Positions 9,830 through 18,746 of a stretch of DNA of 51,357 nucleotides are shown one piece after another (position 1 is the first letter of the stretch; every line of letters begins with the position of its first letter). Where the stretch lies: positions 1-51,357 of the forward strand of contig JAMOQM010000052.1 of the NCBI GenBank assembly GCA_027064005.1. Direction: 5' to 3'. The notes beneath the pieces are model-generated. The model saw only the letters and a list, made by a program, of their open reading frames with translations, ran no database searches and was not told the DNA's origin. Made by a program: the position numbers and the translations under genes. The DNA is from Candidatus Cloacimonadota bacterium. GTDB lineage: Bacteria; Cloacimonadota; Cloacimonadia; Cloacimonadales; JAMOQM01.

Positions 9830-10318
9830 ATGAAAAAAATAGTCATTTTTGTATGTTTAATAGTGCTACTTACGTTAAGTTTGGCTGCACAACAAACTCA
9901 ACAAAATTATCAATCTGCCAATAACTCATCAGCTTATATGTATTCCGGAACAATCACCGGAGCTGAACAACTAAAAATATATGCTTACATTTGGGGACAA
10001 ATTAGGAAACCCGGGCTTTATATTGTTCCTGATGATACCGATTTATTAACAATTTTATCATTAGCCGGTGGTCCAACCGAAACGGCAAAATTATCTCAAA
10101 TAAAAATAATCCGACCAACAGCCGGAAAAGAAAAAGTGTTTCTGGTTAATTTAAAAAAATATATGGAAACCGGTGATGAAAAAATGATCCCTGTTTTGAA
10201 ACCAGGTGATACTATTGTTGTCTCAGGTACGGTATTTTACGGCTTCACTAAAATAACGGATTTTATTTCGAAAGTCGCTGTTATTCTAAGCGTTTATCTA
10301 ACAATTTCGAAATTATAG
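9830..10318 (+). CDS. SLBB-domain protein, polysaccharide export accessory
   Basis: 162 aa. After a signal peptide (1-20) and a Gln/Ser/Tyr-rich spacer comes one SLBB domain (about 45-130: YAYIWGQIRKPGLYIVPDDT, LLTILSLAGGPTETA, LKPGDTIVVSG). A hydrophobic C-terminal segment (about 140-160) probably spans the membrane. SLBB domains occur in Wza-type outer-membrane polysaccharide exporters. This protein lacks the N-terminal Poly_export (PES) domain and is too short to be a full Wza. It lies 8 bases before the Wzc-like kinase, so it likely works with it in exopolysaccharide or capsule export. Confidence 0.8.
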   Translation: MKKIVIFVCLIVLLTLSLAAQQTQQNYQSANNSSAYMYSGTITGAEQLKIYAYIWGQIRKPGLYIVPDDTDLLTILSLAGGPTETAKLSQIKIIRPTAGKEKVFLVNLKKYMETGDEKMIPVLKPGDTIVVSGTVFYGFTKITDFISKVAVILSVYLTISKL

Positions 10319-10326
10319 GAGTGTGA

Positions 10327-12564
10327 ATGGAACAAAATAATAACTTTAACGAAGAAGAAATCCAATTAAAAGATTATTTAATAATATTATTAAATTATAA
10401 ATGGCTGATATTAAGCGTTTTCCTTGTAGTTAGTATTGCCACCGCAATTTATACTTTTAGACTACCTAAAATTTATGAAGCAAGTTCGATGGTTATGATT
10501 GAGAAGAAATCCGGTTCAGATATGTTTATGTTAGGTGGAAGCATCGGACCAACAACCTTGAACAACACAATGGAAATTATTAAATCTCGTCCTATTAGCG
10601 AAATTGTGCTGAAGATGCTGAAGAAAAATAAAGATTATAAGAATTTTCCAATTAGTGAGTCATTAGATCCAATTCGCACTTTGATGGGGGGGATTAAGGT
10701 TGATTCTAAACGCGAAACAGATATTTTAACGCTGAAATTTGATTCAACAAATCCTGAAGAAGCAAAGATAATCGTTAACGCTTTTGCGAATGCAATTGTG
10801 CAAAAAAAGACGGAATATGCTCGAGTTGAATTATCCAATATTAGACAATTTCTTGAAGATCAAGTAAGTACAATCAAAAGAAGATTACAAAATTCGGAAG
10901 AAGATTTAAGGACATATAAAGTAGAACACGGAATATCAATTTTATCGGAAGAAACGAAAAACTTAATAGAAAAATCTTCCGATATGGAAGCTAATCTAAA
11001 AGCTGCCGAAACAGAATATCAAGTTGCGGAAAAAAAATATCTTTATCTCAAAAATGAACTAACTAAACAGGATTCTCTTTTGGGGAACGTAAATTCTATT
11101 TTAAACTCTCCATTGTTGGAAAAGCTTAGAACAGAAGTTGTTGATACTCAAACCAGATTATCTAAATTACTCACTAAACAAAATTATACGGAATCTCATC
11201 CTGAAATTATTTCATTAACAAAAGAGTTGGAACGTGCTAAGAAAAATCTTAAAAAAGAAATTATAAAAAATATCGCGGTAAAATCAGGATCTGCTGACCC
11301 GTTGGTTTATCGATCGGAATTAATAAAAAATATTGCAGTTACGGAAACCGAGGTGACTGTCTCAAAAGCAAAATATAATAGTTTAAGGGAATCGGTTAAG
11401 GATTATCAAAGTAAAATTAATCTTCTTCCTGATACTGAACTTGATTTGGCTCGTCGTCAAAGAGCCTTCCAAATGAATGAAAAAATCTATGGAATGATGG
11501 TTGAAAAATATGAAGATGCCAAAATTGCTGAACAAGGTAAAATGGGTAATATCAGGGTTATTGAAGAAGCAATAACACCGGAAAAACCAATCAAACCAAA
11601 TAAAAAAATGAATATATTAATAGGATTGGTTTTAGGCTTTGGTCTGGGATTAGGTTTAGCGTTTTTGATTCATTCCGTAGATAACAGAATTCATACTTTG
11701 GATGATGTGGAGAAAAATGTTAATTATCCGATTGTTGGAACAATCCCAAAAATTGAACTCGATGAAGAAGAATATAAAAAGCGAATGGAGAAAATTAAGG
11801 AAGGAGATGAAGGGAACCAATTATTGGAATCGGAAGAATCGGCTCGGTTGATTTCTCATTATGCTCCAAAATCTCCGATTGCCGAATCTTATAGAACTTT
11901 ACGTACAAATTTAATCTCTCGTAGAAAAACGGAAGAAACACTCACCATTATGGTAACAAGTCCCGGACCACAGGAAGGGAAATCAACTACGGTTTCAAAT
12001 ATTGCCATAACTTTAGCCCAAATGGGATCAAAGGTTGTTTTAATAGATTCAGATTTAAGAAAACCTGTTCTTCATGAGATATTTAACCTGAAAAAAGAAG
12101 TTGGTTTGAGTAATTATTATGATGAGACTGATAAATATAAATTGGACGATATAATTAAAAAAACAGCTGTAAAAAATTTATTTTTAATTACGAGTGGATA
12201 TTTACCTCCAAATCCTTCAGAAATATTAGCCTCCAAAAAAACGGAAGAATTAATATCCAAATTAAAAGAAAATTTTGAATTTATCGTTTTCGATACACCA
12301 CCCATTATTGCAGTAACAGATGCTATGATTTTAGCTAAAAAAGTTGATCAAAAACTTTTGGTTTTTCGTGTTGGTAAAACTGAAAAAGGTGTTATCAAAA
12401 GAGCATTGGAAATGATGGAAAATGTCAATGTGAATATTGATGGTGTTATTGTTAATGGTATTGATGTAAAAAAATACTATCGAGGATACAGCTACTATTA
12501 TTACTACTATTACTATTATTATGGGAAAGATGAAAATAAAAATAGAAAGAAAAAGCGACATTAG
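10327..12564 (+). CDS. Wzc-like polysaccharide co-polymerase and tyrosine autokinase
   Basis: 745 aa. A Wzz chain-length domain has transmembrane helices at about 26-45 and 428-449 with a long periplasmic coiled coil between them (about 170-400). A cytoplasmic BY-kinase domain follows: Walker A SPGPQEGKST (545-554), Walker A' VLIDSDLRKP (571-580), Walker B FIVFDTPPI (652-660). The C-terminus is the autophosphorylated tyrosine cluster: Tyr717, 718 and 721, then ten consecutive Tyr at 723-732, then a Lys/Arg-rich end. Such proteins control polymer length and export through phosphorylation cycles. No cognate phosphatase or glycosyltransferase is in the window. The 3' end overlaps the next gene by about 44 bases. 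Confidence 0.93.
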   Translation: MEQNNNFNEEEIQLKDYLIILLNYKWLILSVFLVVSIATAIYTFRLPKIYEASSMVMIEKKSGSDMFMLGGSIGPTTLNNTMEIIKSRPISEIVLKMLKKNKDYKNFPISESLDPIRTLMGGIKVDSKRETDILTLKFDSTNPEEAKIIVNAFANAIVQKKTEYARVELSNIRQFLEDQVSTIKRRLQNSEEDLRTYKVEHGISILSEETKNLIEKSSDMEANLKAAETEYQVAEKKYLYLKNELTKQDSLLGNVNSILNSPLLEKLRTEVVDTQTRLSKLLTKQNYTESHPEIISLTKELERAKKNLKKEIIKNIAVKSGSADPLVYRSELIKNIAVTETEVTVSKAKYNSLRESVKDYQSKINLLPDTELDLARRQRAFQMNEKIYGMMVEKYEDAKIAEQGKMGNIRVIEEAITPEKPIKPNKKMNILIGLVLGFGLGLGLAFLIHSVDNRIHTLDDVEKNVNYPIVGTIPKIELDEEEYKKRMEKIKEGDEGNQLLESEESARLISHYAPKSPIAESYRTLRTNLISRRKTEETLTIMVTSPGPQEGKSTTVSNIAITLAQMGSKVVLIDSDLRKPVLHEIFNLKKEVGLSNYYDETDKYKLDDIIKKTAVKNLFLITSGYLPPNPSEILASKKTEELISKLKENFEFIVFDTPPIIAVTDAMILAKKVDQKLLVFRVGKTEKGVIKRALEMMENVNVNIDGVIVNGIDVKKYYRGYSYYYYYYYYYYGKDENKNRKKKRH

Positions 12565-13381
12565 TTTAAAATCTTTTGCAAAAATAAATCTTTCTTTGCA
12601 AGTATTAGGTAAACTTGAAGATAACTATCATCAGATAAGAACGGTTTTTTCTGAAATTGATTTATTTGATGTTTTAAGTTTTACTTTGACAAAAAATAGC
12701 GGAATCAAAGTTTTGTCAAACATAGTGTCTTTGAAACAAGAAGACAATTTGATATATAAAATAGCGGTCTTTATAAAAGATAATTATAGAGTGAAAAATG
12801 GTGTTATAATTGATCTAAAAAAAAATATTCCTATCGCTGCCGGTTTAGGCGGTGGTAGTAGTAATGCAGCAATGACAATTCTTGCTCTCTCTGATATTTT
12901 TGATCTTAATTTACCTGATTCGGAACTTCATCTTATTGCTGAAAAATTTGGAAGTGATCTGAATTTTTTCCTTGTCGGCGGAACGGCATTAGGATTTGGT
13001 CGAGGTCAAAAAATACAAAAACTGGATTTCAAAAAGATTGATAATATTCTTTTAATAAATCCCGGATTTGGTGTATCAAGTAGAGAAGCATATCAAAACG
13101 TCATTGAATCCGGAAATGATTGGAATAACTTTCAAAATACATTAGATATCCAATTTGCTTTTAATGATTTGGAAAAAGGGGTTGTTAAGCTTTATCCTGA
13201 GATAGGAGAGATAATTGATGATTGTAAAAAAATCGGAGCGGTTAATTCTATTTTATCGGGAAGCGGAGCAACCGTGATTGGCTTTTTTAATGATGAAATA
13301 ACTATAAAAAAAGCTAATGAATTTTTCAAACGGAAAGGTTATTGGGTTAAAATAACAAAAACTATAAGGAGAACTTCATGA
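12521..13381 (+). CDS. ispE: 4-diphosphocytidyl-2-C-methyl-D-erythritol kinase
   Basis: 286 aa GHMP kinase of the MEP isoprenoid pathway, phosphorylating CDP-ME at the 2-hydroxyl. Visible motifs are SFAKINLSLQVLGK, the ATP loop PIAAGLGGGSSNAA and the C-terminal glycine loop LSGSGATVIGFF. The start lies inside the 3' end of the kinase gene. An ATG at 12530 is an alternative, giving 283 aa; neither has a convincing ribosome site, which suggests translational coupling. It overlaps the following spoVG by 4 bases (ATGA). The order ispE-spoVG-prs is a widely conserved arrangement. Confidence 0.94.
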   Translation: MGKMKIKIERKSDISLKSFAKINLSLQVLGKLEDNYHQIRTVFSEIDLFDVLSFTLTKNSGIKVLSNIVSLKQEDNLIYKIAVFIKDNYRVKNGVIIDLKKNIPIAAGLGGGSSNAAMTILALSDIFDLNLPDSELHLIAEKFGSDLNFFLVGGTALGFGRGQKIQKLDFKKIDNILLINPGFGVSSREAYQNVIESGNDWNNFQNTLDIQFAFNDLEKGVVKLYPEIGEIIDDCKKIGAVNSILSGSGATVIGFFNDEITIKKANEFFKRKGYWVKITKTIRRTS

Positions 13382-13662
13382 ACATCACAGATGTGAAAGT
13401 CTTTGTTCGCAACAACAAACAATTAAAAGCATTTGCTAATATTGTTATCGATGATGCTTTTATTGTTAAGAATCTTAAATTGATCGAAGGTAAAAACGGT
13501 TTGTTTGTGGCTATGCCAAGCAGAAAAAACAAAATTGGTGAATATCAAGATGTTGCTCATCCAATAAATGCGGAAACACGCATTTCTATTGAAAACATTG
13601 TCATTGCTAAATATAATGAAGTTAAGGATTTAGAACAGGAACAGGTTCAGGAAGAACTTTAA
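13378..13662 (+). CDS. spoVG: SpoVG family RNA/DNA-binding regulator
   Basis: 94 aa, the usual length. It matches the family throughout: MNITDVKVF at the start, KAFANIVIDDAFIVKNLKLI, GLFVAMPSRKNKIGEYQDVAHPI and INAETR. SpoVG proteins bind nucleic acid and modulate gene expression in many non-sporulating bacteria, so the name does not imply sporulation. It is translationally coupled to ispE through ATGA and lies 22 bases upstream of prs. A Glu/Gln tail (DLEQEQVQEEL) ends the protein. Confidence 0.95.
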   Translation: MNITDVKVFVRNNKQLKAFANIVIDDAFIVKNLKLIEGKNGLFVAMPSRKNKIGEYQDVAHPINAETRISIENIVIAKYNEVKDLEQEQVQEEL

Positions 13663-13684
13663 ATAAAAGAAGGATTGGCTGTTT

Positions 13685-14632
13685 ATGTTTTCCAAGTTAA
13701 AAATATTTACCGGTAAGGCAAATATTGAGTTGGCTGAAAAAGTTGCTCGATTTGCCGGTGTTCCTTTGGGTGATGCCAAAGTTACTAAATTTTCTAATGA
13801 TGAGAGCTTTGTTAAAATTAACGAGAATGTACGGGGAACTGATGTTTTCATAATACAGCCTACTTGCGAGCCTGTAAATGATAATTTGATGGAGCTTCTT
13901 ATAATGATTGATGCTCTTAAAAGAGCATCTGCGAGAAGAATTACCTGCGTTATTCCATATTTTGCATATGCAAGATCTGATAAAAAAGATCAACCGAGAG
14001 TTCCAATTACTGCAAAATTGGTTGCGGATTTATTAACTGTTGCCGGTGCTGATCGAGTTGTTACTATTGATCTTCATGCTGATCAAATTCAGGGATTTTT
14101 TAATATTCCGGTTGATCATTTGGAATCTACTTCAACTTTTGCTCGACAATTTAAATCCACTCTTGACTTAAAAAATGTTGTTGTTGTTTCCCCTGACTCG
14201 GGTGGTGCAAAAAGAGCTAGAGCTTTAGCTCAAAAATTACATTGCAGTATGGCTATTGGCGATAAAAGAAGAACTGGAAATGATGATAATGCGGAAATAT
14301 TAAACATTATCGGGGACGTTAAAGGTAAAACGGCGATTCTCTTTGATGATATAATAGATACTGGCGGGAGTATTTGTAAAATGACCGATGCCCTTGTAAA
14401 AAAAGGTGCCGGAAAGGTTTATGCAGCTTGTGTTCATGGTGTATTATCCGGAAATGCTATTGAAAATATTACAAATTCCAAGCTGGAAAAACTTTATATT
14501 ACAGATACTGTCAGAGTATCGGCGGAAAAGAAAAAATGTAAAAAAATCGAACAATTATCTATTGCTGAAATGCTGGCAATTGCTATAAAAAAGATTCATA
14601 TTGATGAATCAATCAGCATTCTCTTTAGGTAA
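13685..14632 (+). CDS. prs: Ribose-phosphate pyrophosphokinase
   Basis: 315 aa, the standard length. Makes PRPP from ribose 5-phosphate and ATP for purine, pyrimidine, NAD, His and Trp synthesis. It shows the catalytic flexible-loop region PYFAYARSDKKDQPRVPITA, the Mg site TIDLHADQIQGFF and the PRPP-binding loop LFDDIIDTGGSI. GAAGGA lies about 10 bases before the ATG. It sits in the conserved spoVG-prs-L25-pth order and also feeds purD and nadA in this window. Confidence 0.97.
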   Translation: MFSKLKIFTGKANIELAEKVARFAGVPLGDAKVTKFSNDESFVKINENVRGTDVFIIQPTCEPVNDNLMELLIMIDALKRASARRITCVIPYFAYARSDKKDQPRVPITAKLVADLLTVAGADRVVTIDLHADQIQGFFNIPVDHLESTSTFARQFKSTLDLKNVVVVSPDSGGAKRARALAQKLHCSMAIGDKRRTGNDDNAEILNIIGDVKGKTAILFDDIIDTGGSICKMTDALVKKGAGKVYAACVHGVLSGNAIENITNSKLEKLYITDTVRVSAEKKKCKKIEQLSIAEMLAIAIKKIHIDESISILFR

Positions 14633-14655
14633 ATTAGTTATTTAATGGAGGAAAA

Positions 14656-15261
14656 ATGAGACTGAAAGTCGCAGCTGAATTAAGAAACAAACAAAACAAA
14701 AAAAGTTATCTTAAGACACTACGTAAAAACGGTAAAATTCCTGCTGTAATTTATGGTCAAGGTGACAAACCTACATTGATTACTTTAAAGGAAAACGTTT
14801 TCACAAAGTTATACAAAAAAAGTATCGGAGAATTTACTTTTTTTGATATAGAACTTAATGGCGAAACATTTAGAACAATTATTCGTGAAAAACAAATCGA
14901 TCCTGTAAAAAGAAATATTTTACATGTTGATTTCTTAAATCTTCACGCAGGGGTTCCTATTGATGTTAAAATTCCATTCAAATTTATCGGTGATCCAATC
15001 GGGGCTAAATTAGGTGGAGTTGTTGAAGTTAATGAAAGATTTATCCATATCCGTGCTATTCCTAAAAATATTCCGGATGATGTAGTTGTTGATCTTTCAG
15101 GAATGAATATTGGTGATTCAATCCATATCAGGGATATTAAAATTGAAAACGCAGAAATCTTTTCAAATTTAAATGATTCTATCGTGTCTTTAAACTTACC
15201 AAGAGGTGAGGATGAAGAAGAAGAAGCTGCGGAAGAAGAAGTAGAAGAAACTACCGAATAG
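14656..15261 (+). CDS. rplY: Large ribosomal subunit protein bL25 (Ctc form)
   Basis: 201 aa two-domain Ctc-type bL25 that binds 5S rRNA. The N-terminal L25 domain (about 5-90: AELRNKQNKKSYLKTLRKNG, IPAVIYG, DFLNLHAGVPIDVKIPFKF) is followed by the TL5/CTC C-terminal beta domain (about 95-185: GGVVEVNERFIHIRAIPKNI, SIHIRDI). It ends in an acidic Glu-rich tail, common in this form. The start follows ATGGAGG. The stop is directly abutted by the pth start, a typical L25-pth pairing. Confidence 0.96.
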   Translation: MRLKVAAELRNKQNKKSYLKTLRKNGKIPAVIYGQGDKPTLITLKENVFTKLYKKSIGEFTFFDIELNGETFRTIIREKQIDPVKRNILHVDFLNLHAGVPIDVKIPFKFIGDPIGAKLGGVVEVNERFIHIRAIPKNIPDDVVVDLSGMNIGDSIHIRDIKIENAEIFSNLNDSIVSLNLPRGEDEEEEAAEEEVEETTE

Positions 15262-15876
15262 ATGAAATTTGTGATTGGATTGGGAAACCCCGGTGTTCAA
15301 TATAAATTGAGTAGACATAATGTCGGGTTTCTATCTTTGGATAATTATGCGAAAAAGCATCGATTAGTTTTTTCCAAAGAAAAAAAATACTACTTAGCAA
15401 AACGTCGTGATACTTTATTTATTAAGCCAACGACATTTATGAACTTAAGCGGTGATATTATTGCTCCGCTGAAAATGAAATATTCAATTGAAGATATTCT
15501 TGTCATTGTTGATGACATTAATATCCCGTTAGGACAAGTTAGAATTCGCAAAAAAGGTGGAGATGGCGGACACAACGGATTAAAATCAATTGAAAATGCC
15601 CTAAACTCAAACGAGTATAAAAGAATTCGAATAGGGGTTGGCAGTAACCAAGAAAAAAATCTTTCGAACTATGTACTGTCAAATTTTTTAGATGATGAAC
15701 TGGAGATATTAAAAGAAACGTTTAATTTTGTTTCTAATATTCTGGATTTATATATCTATAGAACTTTTCCCGAAATGCTAAATTATTATAGCAAAAATTT
15801 GAATTCCTATTCTGATAAAATTAATGAATATCAGAATCTTATGGCCAAAGGAGGAAAAAGTGAATCAAAAATATGA
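15262..15876 (+). CDS. pth: Peptidyl-tRNA hydrolase
   Basis: 204 aa, full length. Releases the peptide from dropped-off peptidyl-tRNA. Catalytic and substrate motifs are GLGNPGVQYKLSRHNVGF with the essential His about residue 20, FIKPTTFMNLSG, and DDINIPLGQVRIRKKGGDGG followed by HNGLKSI. The start codon immediately follows the L25 stop, and the 3' end overlaps the S6 gene by 17 bases, so translation is coupled at both ends. Confidence 0.97.
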   Translation: MKFVIGLGNPGVQYKLSRHNVGFLSLDNYAKKHRLVFSKEKKYYLAKRRDTLFIKPTTFMNLSGDIIAPLKMKYSIEDILVIVDDINIPLGQVRIRKKGGDGGHNGLKSIENALNSNEYKRIRIGVGSNQEKNLSNYVLSNFLDDELEILKETFNFVSNILDLYIYRTFPEMLNYYSKNLNSYSDKINEYQNLMAKGGKSESKI

Positions 15877-16150
15877 AAGCATGATCATAATTGATCCAAA
15901 GCTTCCGCAAGAAGAAGCTAAAGCTGAAAATGAAAAATTCGTCGAATTTATGAAATCTGAAAACGGCGAACTTATTGAAACTAACTTTATGGGAAGAAGA
16001 AGGTTAGCTTTTGAAATAGAAAAGAAAACAGAAGGTTATTATTTCGTTAACTATTTCAATTTCGAAAATCAGAAAATAAACGTCATTGATCGTTATTATA
16101 AATTAAATGAAAATATTTTTAGACATAATATTCTTCGTATAGAAGATTAG
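15860..16150 (+). CDS. rpsF: Small ribosomal subunit protein bS6
   Basis: 96 aa from the GTG at 15860, which has an excellent AAAGGAGG site (15847-15854) inside the pth 3' end. A longer reading from 15824 would add residues foreign to S6. Family features are YESMIIIDPKLPQEE, GRRRLAFEIEKKTEGYYFVNYF and RHNILRIED. It binds 16S rRNA as a dimer with S18, whose gene is two genes downstream, in the classical S6-ssb-S18-L9 order. Confidence 0.95.
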   Translation: MNQKYESMIIIDPKLPQEEAKAENEKFVEFMKSENGELIETNFMGRRRLAFEIEKKTEGYYFVNYFNFENQKINVIDRYYKLNENIFRHNILRIED

Positions 16151-16158
16151 GAGTTATC

Positions 16159-16602
16159 ATGGCCGGAGAACTTAGATTTCCAAGAGTAAATATGGTTATT
16201 ATTTCAGGTAGATTAACTAGAGACATAGAACTTAGATATACACCCAAAGGAACAGCGGTTGTAGCAATACCGATTGCTTTTGACAGATATTATAAAGATG
16301 AAACTGGGGCTGATAAAACAATTGCAAGTTTTATTGATGTAATTGCTTGGACTAAAACAGCAGAGTATTGTGCTAAAAATCTTCATAAAGGAAGTCCTAT
16401 CTTGGTTGAAGGATATCTTCAAACCAGAACTTATACAAATAAAGATAATCGGAATATAAAAATAACTGAAATTGTTGCAGCTCGGGTGAATTTATTAGAG
16501 AAGAATTTTGAAAAAAACACCAATAATATTTCTGAGATCCCTGAGACATATAATAACGATTATGCAACTAAAAATGATACAGAGGACGATATTCCGTTCT
16601 AA
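16159..16602 (+). CDS. ssb: Single-stranded DNA-binding protein
   Basis: 147 aa. One OB-fold (about 8-115: MVIISGRLTRDIELRYTPKG, FIDVIAWTKTAEYCAKNLHK, LVEGYLQTRTYTN) followed by an Asn/Thr-rich linker and the acidic tip DDIPF, which recruits replication and repair proteins. It lies between rpsF and rpsR as in most bacteria. AGGAGT precedes the ATG by about 7 bases. Confidence 0.97.
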   Translation: MAGELRFPRVNMVIISGRLTRDIELRYTPKGTAVVAIPIAFDRYYKDETGADKTIASFIDVIAWTKTAEYCAKNLHKGSPILVEGYLQTRTYTNKDNRNIKITEIVAARVNLLEKNFEKNTNNISEIPETYNNDYATKNDTEDDIPF

Positions 16603-16619
16603 TGAAAGGAGAATAAAAA

Positions 16620-16853
16620 ATGGCTTACGATAAAAGAAAAAAGTTTTTCAAGAAAAAATCTTGCAGATTCTGCGGGAACAGTCAGATTAAAATAGATTAT
16701 AAGAATTCAGATATGTTAAAAAATTACATTTCTGAAAGTGGTAAAATTGAACCGAGACGGTTAACAGGTACTTGTGCAAAACACCAAAGAGCTTTAAGTA
16801 CAGAAATCAAAAAAGCTCGTCAAATGGCTTTATTACCTTACGTAAATAAATAG
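16620..16853 (+). CDS. rpsR: Small ribosomal subunit protein bS18
   Basis: 77 aa. Family motifs are [29 protein letters not shown] and [20 protein letters not shown], then ARQMALLPY. It forms the platform heterodimer with S6. The Cys pairs (CRFC and the Cys in GTCAKH) keep the zinc-type S18 pattern in part. The following gene begins 2 bases after the stop. Confidence 0.97.
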   Translation: MAYDKRKKFFKKKSCRFCGNSQIKIDYKNSDMLKNYISESGKIEPRRLTGTCAKHQRALSTEIKKARQMALLPYVNK

Positions 16854-16855
16854 AC

Positions 16856-17734
16856 GTGATAGTAATTTCTTTCATTACAGTTTTGTTGAGTATTGTTTCT
16901 CCCGCTTTGGGTTTGATTTATTTTATTCCTTCGGGAGGTAAAATATTTATTGAGAATCCAAAAATAAGAAAATATGTCTTTCCTCAAATACTGATTTTGA
17001 TTTTTTCAGCTATTTATTTCAAAGTGATAAGTTTGCCGGAAGGGATTGATGTTGTTTTAACTTATTCAATTTCCTTGCCGATATTCTTTTATTTTTTAAT
17101 AAAAAAAATGGATTATGGAAAATCATTAGAAATATTCGGAGGGTTGACCACGATATTTATCTCATTAAAATTCTTTCTTTTGAAAAATTATATTATTCAA
17201 AATTGGGAAACTTCAATAGAAAATATCAGTAAACTTATGGAGAAAATGAATATTACTGCTGAGCAAAAAGAAATTTCTCAACAATTAATTGTTTCGTCAA
17301 AATATGTTTTTATTCATTATACCGTGGCCATAACAACAGTTTCATTAATTTTAGCTTTGTATATTGGTTCATTGGTACTAAATAAAAAAATAATCATTAA
17401 ATGGAATTATAGCAAACATAGTTTTAGCTTTGAGATTGTATATTTATTAATAATAGCAATCTTATGCTCACTATTTAGCATTAGCCATTATATCGGAATA
17501 AACCTTTTAATAATATTGGGTAGTTTTTTCTTAATTCAAGGTTTAGCTATTTTGAATTATTATTGGGGCGGATTTATGAGAAGATCGAAAGTTTTTACTT
17601 TCTTTTTTATCCTTACCCTGATTTTAAATCCTTATGTTTTGTTATTAATTGCGTTAGTAGGATTAATGGATATGTGGTTTGATATAAGAAAAATAAGAGA
17701 AGTGGAGGAATCGAATGAAGATAATCCTAATTAA
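16856..17734 (+). CDS. DUF2232-like multi-pass membrane protein
   Basis: 292 aa with about seven or eight hydrophobic segments (for example 3-25, 40-60, 65-85, 95-112, 155-178, 195-215, 220-240, 250-280). The gene begins with GTG 2 bases after rpsR and overlaps rplI by 20 bases. A YybS/DUF2232 protein at exactly this place between rpsR and rplI is common in many phyla, and the topology and length fit. Its molecular role is not established; the position suggests a translation- or envelope-linked housekeeping role. Confidence 0.75.
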   Translation: MIVISFITVLLSIVSPALGLIYFIPSGGKIFIENPKIRKYVFPQILILIFSAIYFKVISLPEGIDVVLTYSISLPIFFYFLIKKMDYGKSLEIFGGLTTIFISLKFFLLKNYIIQNWETSIENISKLMEKMNITAEQKEISQQLIVSSKYVFIHYTVAITTVSLILALYIGSLVLNKKIIIKWNYSKHSFSFEIVYLLIIAILCSLFSISHYIGINLLIILGSFFLIQGLAILNYYWGGFMRRSKVFTFFFILTLILNPYVLLLIALVGLMDMWFDIRKIREVEESNEDNPN

Positions 17735-18158
17735 AGATATGGAAAACCTCGGATTAGCGGGTGACGTAAAAGTTGTTGCTAACGGTTATGCCAGAAATTA
17801 TCTTTTACCTAGAAAATTGGCTATTTTAGCTACACCATATAGTTTAGGGAAAATTACTGCTATCCAAGAAAAAGCAGTTGAAGAAAGAAATGAAAGAACT
17901 AATAATTTGAAAAGCATTGCCGGAAAAGTTGATGGCACTGAATTATCATTTACCAGAAAAGTTGATAGCAATGAAAAAATGTACGGTTCAATCTCTGAAG
18001 TTGATATCTTTAACGAATTAATTAAACTGGGATTTGACGTAAAAAAATCAAATATAGTTTTAGAAAAACATATCAAAGAACTTGGCGAATTCAACGTAGA
18101 AATTAATTTTGCACCTGAAATAAAAGCTAATATTAAAATATTGGTTGAAAAAGAATAA
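17715..18158 (+). CDS. rplI: Large ribosomal subunit protein bL9
   Basis: 147 aa. The N-terminal RNA-binding domain (MKIILIKDMENLGLAGDVKV, ANGYARNYLLPRKLAILAT) is joined by a helix (about 45-75) to the C-terminal domain (KMYGSISEVDIFNEL, HIKELGEFNVEINF). GTGGAGG lies 7 bases before the ATG, inside the end of the DUF2232 gene. It closes the S6-ssb-S18-L9 cluster. Confidence 0.97.
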   Translation: MKIILIKDMENLGLAGDVKVVANGYARNYLLPRKLAILATPYSLGKITAIQEKAVEERNERTNNLKSIAGKVDGTELSFTRKVDSNEKMYGSISEVDIFNELIKLGFDVKKSNIVLEKHIKELGEFNVEINFAPEIKANIKILVEKE

Positions 18159-18179
18159 CTCCAAAATAGGGGGAATTAA

Positions 18180-18740
18180 ATGAATAACACTTTAAAGACT
18201 ATCGGACAAATTGCCGGTTGGTTGGGATTATGGGCTGTTTTTTCATCGGTTGGTTTTGCAACTGATAACCCTCAATTAATGGTTCCTGCTTACGCAATTT
18301 TTTTCTTATTGGTTTTTGGATTGGTTTTGATTTATGTTAAAAGCCATAAGCAAGTTTTGGTGACTAATAGTAAATCTACCGTAAAGATTAAAAAAATTTC
18401 AGGAGCTTTTTTAGTTGGATTATCTTTTTATATGCCAACTTTGTTTGTGAAGGGAGCTCATTTTACTTCCGGGATATATATTTTGATAACAGCGTTAACA
18501 ATTGTTGCAGTTGCAATTTCTGTTGGTGCAATAATGTTAATAAATAAAAATAGGCAGAAAAATATTGCACTTGAAATAGTGGGATATTTAATTCTTGTTC
18601 TTGTTTCTACACTTCCGGCGATAGCTATGGTTCAGTATGACAATAGTTATAGTGCTTTAGGAACAGCTTATTACGCTGCTTTGGCAGTGGCGACACTTTC
18701 TTGGTGGGGAATCAGTTTATTTACTGCTCGAGAACAATAA
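18180..18740 (+). CDS. Hypothetical membrane protein
   Basis: 186 aa with five predicted membrane spans (about 10-25, 33-52, 75-95, 97-120 and 133-180 as one or two helices). No family is recognised and there are no charged catalytic motifs. GGGGG lies about 6 bases before the ATG. It lies 6 bases upstream of the DciA-like gene and may share its transcript. Function unknown. Confidence 0.7.
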   Translation: MNNTLKTIGQIAGWLGLWAVFSSVGFATDNPQLMVPAYAIFFLLVFGLVLIYVKSHKQVLVTNSKSTVKIKKISGAFLVGLSFYMPTLFVKGAHFTSGIYILITALTIVAVAISVGAIMLINKNRQKNIALEIVGYLILVLVSTLPAIAMVQYDNSYSALGTAYYAALAVATLSWWGISLFTAREQ

Positions 18741-18746
18741 GAAGAA

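Noticed and set aside
15824-15859. Longer S6 start at 15824
   Set aside because: It would place the strong AAAGGAGG inside the gene and add non-S6 residues; the GTG at 15860 fits the family length.
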